Positions 30,590-33,032 of a stretch of 33,032 bases of DNA are shown here, one piece after another. Source of the DNA: SXPK01 sp041168165 (GTDB lineage: Bacteria > Planctomycetota > UBA1135 > UBA2386); the NCBI GenBank assembly GCA_041168165.1, contig JBEELK010000071.1:1-33032 (forward strand), given 5' to 3'. The position numbers and the translations under genes are program-made. The notes below the pieces were generated by a model. That model was not told the DNA's origin. It searched no databases and was given only the letters and a program-made list of their open reading frames with translations. Every line of letters starts with the position of its first letter. Position 1 is the stretch's first letter.

Positions 30590-31936
30590 CTACGCGATTT
30601 CGGCCTGCGCGCTGCGGCCTGTCGCCGCAACCGCGAGCGGGAATCGAAGCGTGAACTCCGCTCCCTTTGCCGGCTCGCTCTGCACCTCGATGCGGCCACC
30701 GCACGACAGCACGTAGCGCGCAACGGCGGTGAGGCCGAGCCCCGTGCCTTGGCCGATTGGCTTCGTCGTCACGTATGGGTCGAAGATCTTCTGCTGCAAC
30801 TCCGCTGGGATCCCCGAGCCGGTGTCGCGGACCACGATGCATGCCATGCCGTCGCGTAGGGCAGCGGCGAGCGTCAACACGCCGCCTTGTTCCATCGCGT
30901 GGCGCGCGTTGATCGCGAGGTTCCACATCGCATGGTCGAGTCCGCGAAGCTCGAGCCGCACAGGCAGCGGCGTCGCGCACGGCTCGCAGCGGACTTCGAT
31001 CGTTGCGGGCATCACGCGACGCGCGCGTTCTGCAAAGTCGTGCAGCCACTTCGCAAGGTCGCTGTCTTCGACGGCGCCATCGTCAGGGTGCGCGAGTTGC
31101 ATCAGTTGGTCGAGCAGCGGCCGCGACTGCATCAGGGTCTCGCCGACGAGGCGCAGTCGTTCGCCCGGCTGGTCGTCACCGCCGAGCGCATGCAACGTCA
31201 CGTGCCCGAGCATCACCTGGAACGCATTGCGCAGTTGGTGACTCACGAGGCCCGCAAGATCGCCGACGGTGTCCACGCGAAGCGCGTGGCGCAGCAACTT
31301 CTCGCTATGCCGCAGCGCGCGCGCTGTCTCAAGTTGCTCCATCTGATGGCGAGCGCCCGCCTGCAGTGCAGCGACCAGCACTTTGTGCAGCAGCACGCCG
31401 GTCAGCGCGGACGCAAGCGACAACGCCATCAAGCTGATCGAGTGGAGCCACATCTCCGACTCCACGCCGGGCGCGATGGGCTCGCTGCCGAACGGCGACG
31501 CAGCGAGCGAGAACGCCGACACGAGCGATAGCGACAGCCCCGGCACGATCCCAAGGCATGCGCTCGCAGTAAGGCACAAGAACGGCTGCACATACCAGCC
31601 GGGGTAGAACGCGCCGCGTGGCCATGAGGCGAGGATCGAAAACGCCAGCAACGCCGCGAACAGGAAGAAGCCGGATCGGGGCAAGTCGCGCTTACTCGCT
31701 GCGCGCCACGCCATCGCGTAGAGCGGAGCCGAGCACAGCGACGGGATCGCTCCGCCCCACGTCGCGTCGGCAGACCAAACGTTGCTGCCTTCGAGCGCCA
31801 ACGAAGCAGCGCCATACGCAACACCAGCGAGCGCGAGACCCAGCGAGGCAGCCCGCAGGAACGACTCCAGGCGCGCGATGAGCGGGATCCCTGCGTCCTG
31901 GAGGAAGTCGAGCAACGACTCCTCGCGTTCTCGCAT
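30590..31936 (-). CDS. Membrane sensor histidine kinase
   Basis: A 448-aa histidine kinase. The N-terminal half (about 30-195) has roughly six hydrophobic segments, for example RAASLGLALAGVAYGAASLAL, GFFLFAALLAFSILASW, PFLCLTASACLGIVPGLSLSLVSAFSLAA and ISLMALSLASALTGVLLHKVLV, with short loops, so the sensor is probably membrane-embedded. The H-box is LAGLVSHQLRNAFQVMLGHV with His233. The N-box is MWNLAINARHAME, and the G-boxes are VVRDTGSGIP and GQGTGLGLTAVARYV. The kinase core resembles NtrB-like kinases that partner NtrC-class regulators. No receiver domain is attached. The start at MREREESLL is uncertain; no good ribosome-binding site precedes it. The likely partner, a sigma-54 activator, lies one gene upstream. 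Confidence 0.9.
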   Translation of the reverse strand: MREREESLLDFLQDAGIPLIARLESFLRAASLGLALAGVAYGAASLALEGSNVWSADATWGGAIPSLCSAPLYAMAWRAASKRDLPRSGFFLFAALLAFSILASWPRGAFYPGWYVQPFLCLTASACLGIVPGLSLSLVSAFSLAASPFGSEPIAPGVESEMWLHSISLMALSLASALTGVLLHKVLVAALQAGARHQMEQLETARALRHSEKLLRHALRVDTVGDLAGLVSHQLRNAFQVMLGHVTLHALGGDDQPGERLRLVGETLMQSRPLLDQLMQLAHPDDGAVEDSDLAKWLHDFAERARRVMPATIEVRCEPCATPLPVRLELRGLDHAMWNLAINARHAMEQGGVLTLAAALRDGMACIVVRDTGSGIPAELQQKIFDPYVTTKPIGQGTGLGLTAVARYVLSCGGRIEVQSEPAKGAEFTLRFPLAVAATGRSAQAEIA

Positions 31937-32009
31937 GGGGGATGTCACGCGCTGCGATCTTACGAACGACCGCGGCCTTTGCCACGCAGTGAGCAAGCGG
32001 GATAAAGCC

Positions 32010-32645
32010 TCATGGCCGAAGCTCCTGCTCGCTCGGGATCGCTTCCGCGGCAACGCGCGCGCCAGTAAGCGGGTGGTCGAAGGCCACACGCCACGAATGC
32101 AGCATCGGCCGCGAGAACGACTCGTCGCCGCGCGCGCGATAGCCGTACTTGCGGTCGCCGACGATCGGGCAACCGAGCGCCTGCATGTGCACGCGGATCT
32201 GGTTGCGACGACCTGTCGACAAGCGACAGCGCACGAGCGTGCAACGGCCGCGACGCTCGATCGTCTCGTAGTCCGTGATCGCAGTGACGCCGCCGCGCTC
32301 AACCACGCGCATCATCCCGTCCTCTTCCTTGAGCTGCGACTCGATGCGGCCCGCCGCTGGCGAGGGCCGCCCCGAGAGCAACGCGAGGTACTCGCGGACG
32401 ACGGTGTGCGCGCGAAACAGCGGCTCCATCGCTTCACGCGCCGCCTCGGATCGAGCGACCACGATCGCGCCCGTGGTGCCTTCGTCGAGTCGATGCACGG
32501 CGAACACGCGCCCGCCGGTCTGCTCCGTCAGCAGATCGATCAGCGTCTTGCCACGACGGCTCGGCGCAGCGACGACAAGCACGCCAGCGGGCTTGTCGAC
32601 GACTAGCAGATGCTCGTCTTGGTGCAGGATCGGAATAGCCGCCAT
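32010..32645 (-). CDS. RluA-family pseudouridine synthase
   Basis: A 211-aa RNA pseudouridine synthase of the RluA family. The catalytic motif is VHRLDEGTTG with Asp54. The N-terminal HLLVVDKPAGVLV and the C-terminal LSTGRRNQIRVHMQALGCPIVGDRKYG are diagnostic. There is no S4 RNA-binding domain, as in the RluA/TruC-like short branch. The target uridine (rRNA or tRNA) cannot be decided. The start MAAIPILHQDEHLLVVDKP was chosen by family length. It lies between the sigma-54 activator (43 bp upstream) and the histidine kinase (73 bp downstream), probably in one transcript. Confidence 0.92.
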   Translation of the reverse strand: MAAIPILHQDEHLLVVDKPAGVLVVAAPSRRGKTLIDLLTEQTGGRVFAVHRLDEGTTGAIVVARSEAAREAMEPLFRAHTVVREYLALLSGRPSPAAGRIESQLKEEDGMMRVVERGGVTAITDYETIERRGRCTLVRCRLSTGRRNQIRVHMQALGCPIVGDRKYGYRARGDESFSRPMLHSWRVAFDHPLTGARVAAEAIPSEQELRP

Positions 32646-32688
32646 GCGGCGCTCGAGCCTATCGCGCAACGCGCCGCAGCGGCATGGC

Positions 32689-33032
32689 TCAGTGCAGCGG
32701 CAAACCGAACTGTTGGATCTTGCGATACAGCGTCGCACGACCGATGCCGAGCAGTTGCGCTGCGGGGCGCACCTTGCCGCCAGTCGCGCGCAAAGCTCGT
32801 GCAAGGATGCGCTTTTCCTCGGCTTCGAAGCTGAGAATGGAGTTCACATCGACGTCTCCATCTTCGTCGCCATCCGCCGCCGACGTGGATGCCGCGATGG
32901 CGGCGCTCACCACCGGCGCGGCCGCGATCGCGGGCTGCGTCAGGTGGCGCTCGTCGATCGCTGCGCCGGATGCCTGCAAGAAGGCGCGGCGGACGACGTT
33001 CTCGAGTTGCGCGACGTTGCCGGGCCACGGCA
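32689..33032 (-). CDS. Sigma-54-dependent NtrC-class activator, C-terminal part
   Basis: The gene runs off the right window edge; 113 residues of the C-terminus are visible. The first are PWPGNVAQLENVVRRAFL, the end of the sigma-54 interaction AAA+ domain (usual WPGNVREL-N). A linker with an acidic stretch (DGDEDGDVDV) leads to a Fis-type helix-turn-helix, EEKRILARALRATGGKVRPAAQLLGIGRATLYRKIQQFGL, which binds upstream activating sites. Such proteins remodel RNA polymerase-sigma-54 at -24/-12 promoters, here of the kind found at 1663-2381. The histidine kinase two genes downstream is the probable partner. Whether a receiver domain is present cannot be seen. Confidence 0.93.
   Translation of the reverse strand, partial: PWPGNVAQLENVVRRAFLQASGAAIDERHLTQPAIAAAPVVSAAIAASTSAADGDEDGDVDVNSILSFEAEEKRILARALRATGGKVRPAAQLLGIGRATLYRKIQQFGLPLH

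Overview
This is a high-GC bacterial chromosome window made mostly of housekeeping genes with strong antisense reading-frame shadows. Membrane-anchored proteins built from carboxypeptidase-regulatory-like beta-sandwich repeats are scattered among them (four genes, 427-1003 aa), next to an orphan MoxR ATPase and a sigma-54 two-component system. This mix suggests a Planctomycetota-like or Myxococcota-like organism. That assignment is inference: there is no rRNA here and I could not search a database.

Layout. 1-1614 (+) is the 3' part of a phosphoesterase. 1615-2680 is a 1-kb stretch without protein genes; it holds what I consider the most interesting object in the window, three tandem units that each look like a sigma-54-dependent small RNA gene. 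2681-8927 (-) carries tRNA-Ile2(CAU), an anchored repeat protein, a GT4 glycosyltransferase, a Bcp-type peroxiredoxin with a histone-H1-like tail, and NADP isocitrate dehydrogenase. 8972-9994 (+) is an inositol-monophosphatase-family enzyme, convergent with an ApaH-like phosphatase (-). 10718-12265 (+) is MurJ. 12275-14195 (-) is a secreted unknown protein and an anchored repeat protein, divergent from a coupled rpiA-sixA pair (+). 15471-23819 (-) is a likely long operon: gyrA, yqeY, anchored repeat protein, NUDIX hydrolase, anchored repeat protein. Then come DJ-1/PfpI and mutY (overlapping, +), fabI (+), a TPR lipoprotein (-), a divergent cysteine-synthase-like gene followed by moxR (+), a structured non-coding stretch ahead of cyaY (frataxin, +), and finally (-) a sensor histidine kinase, an RluA-type pseudouridine synthase and the C-terminal end of an NtrC-class sigma-54 activator.

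The main discovery candidate is 1663-2552. Three times over, a -24/-12 promoter with exact GG-N10-GC spacing (two copies match TGGCACG-N4-TTGCT perfectly) is followed 12 nt after its -12 cytosine by the start of a long-range RNA stem. The stem encloses a large loop, and an intrinsic terminator ends each unit about 150-163 nt after the predicted start. In units 2 and 3 the loops carry repeated GAGTC(C) motifs. The stem sequences differ completely between units while pairing is kept, which points to selection on RNA structure. I know of no named RNA family with this design; the nearest idea is the tandem sigma-54-dependent regulatory RNAs of proteobacteria (GlmY/GlmZ, CrcZ/CrcY). A sigma-54 activator and a histidine kinase at the other end of the window show that the sigma-54 machinery exists in this genome, but nothing here links them to the array.
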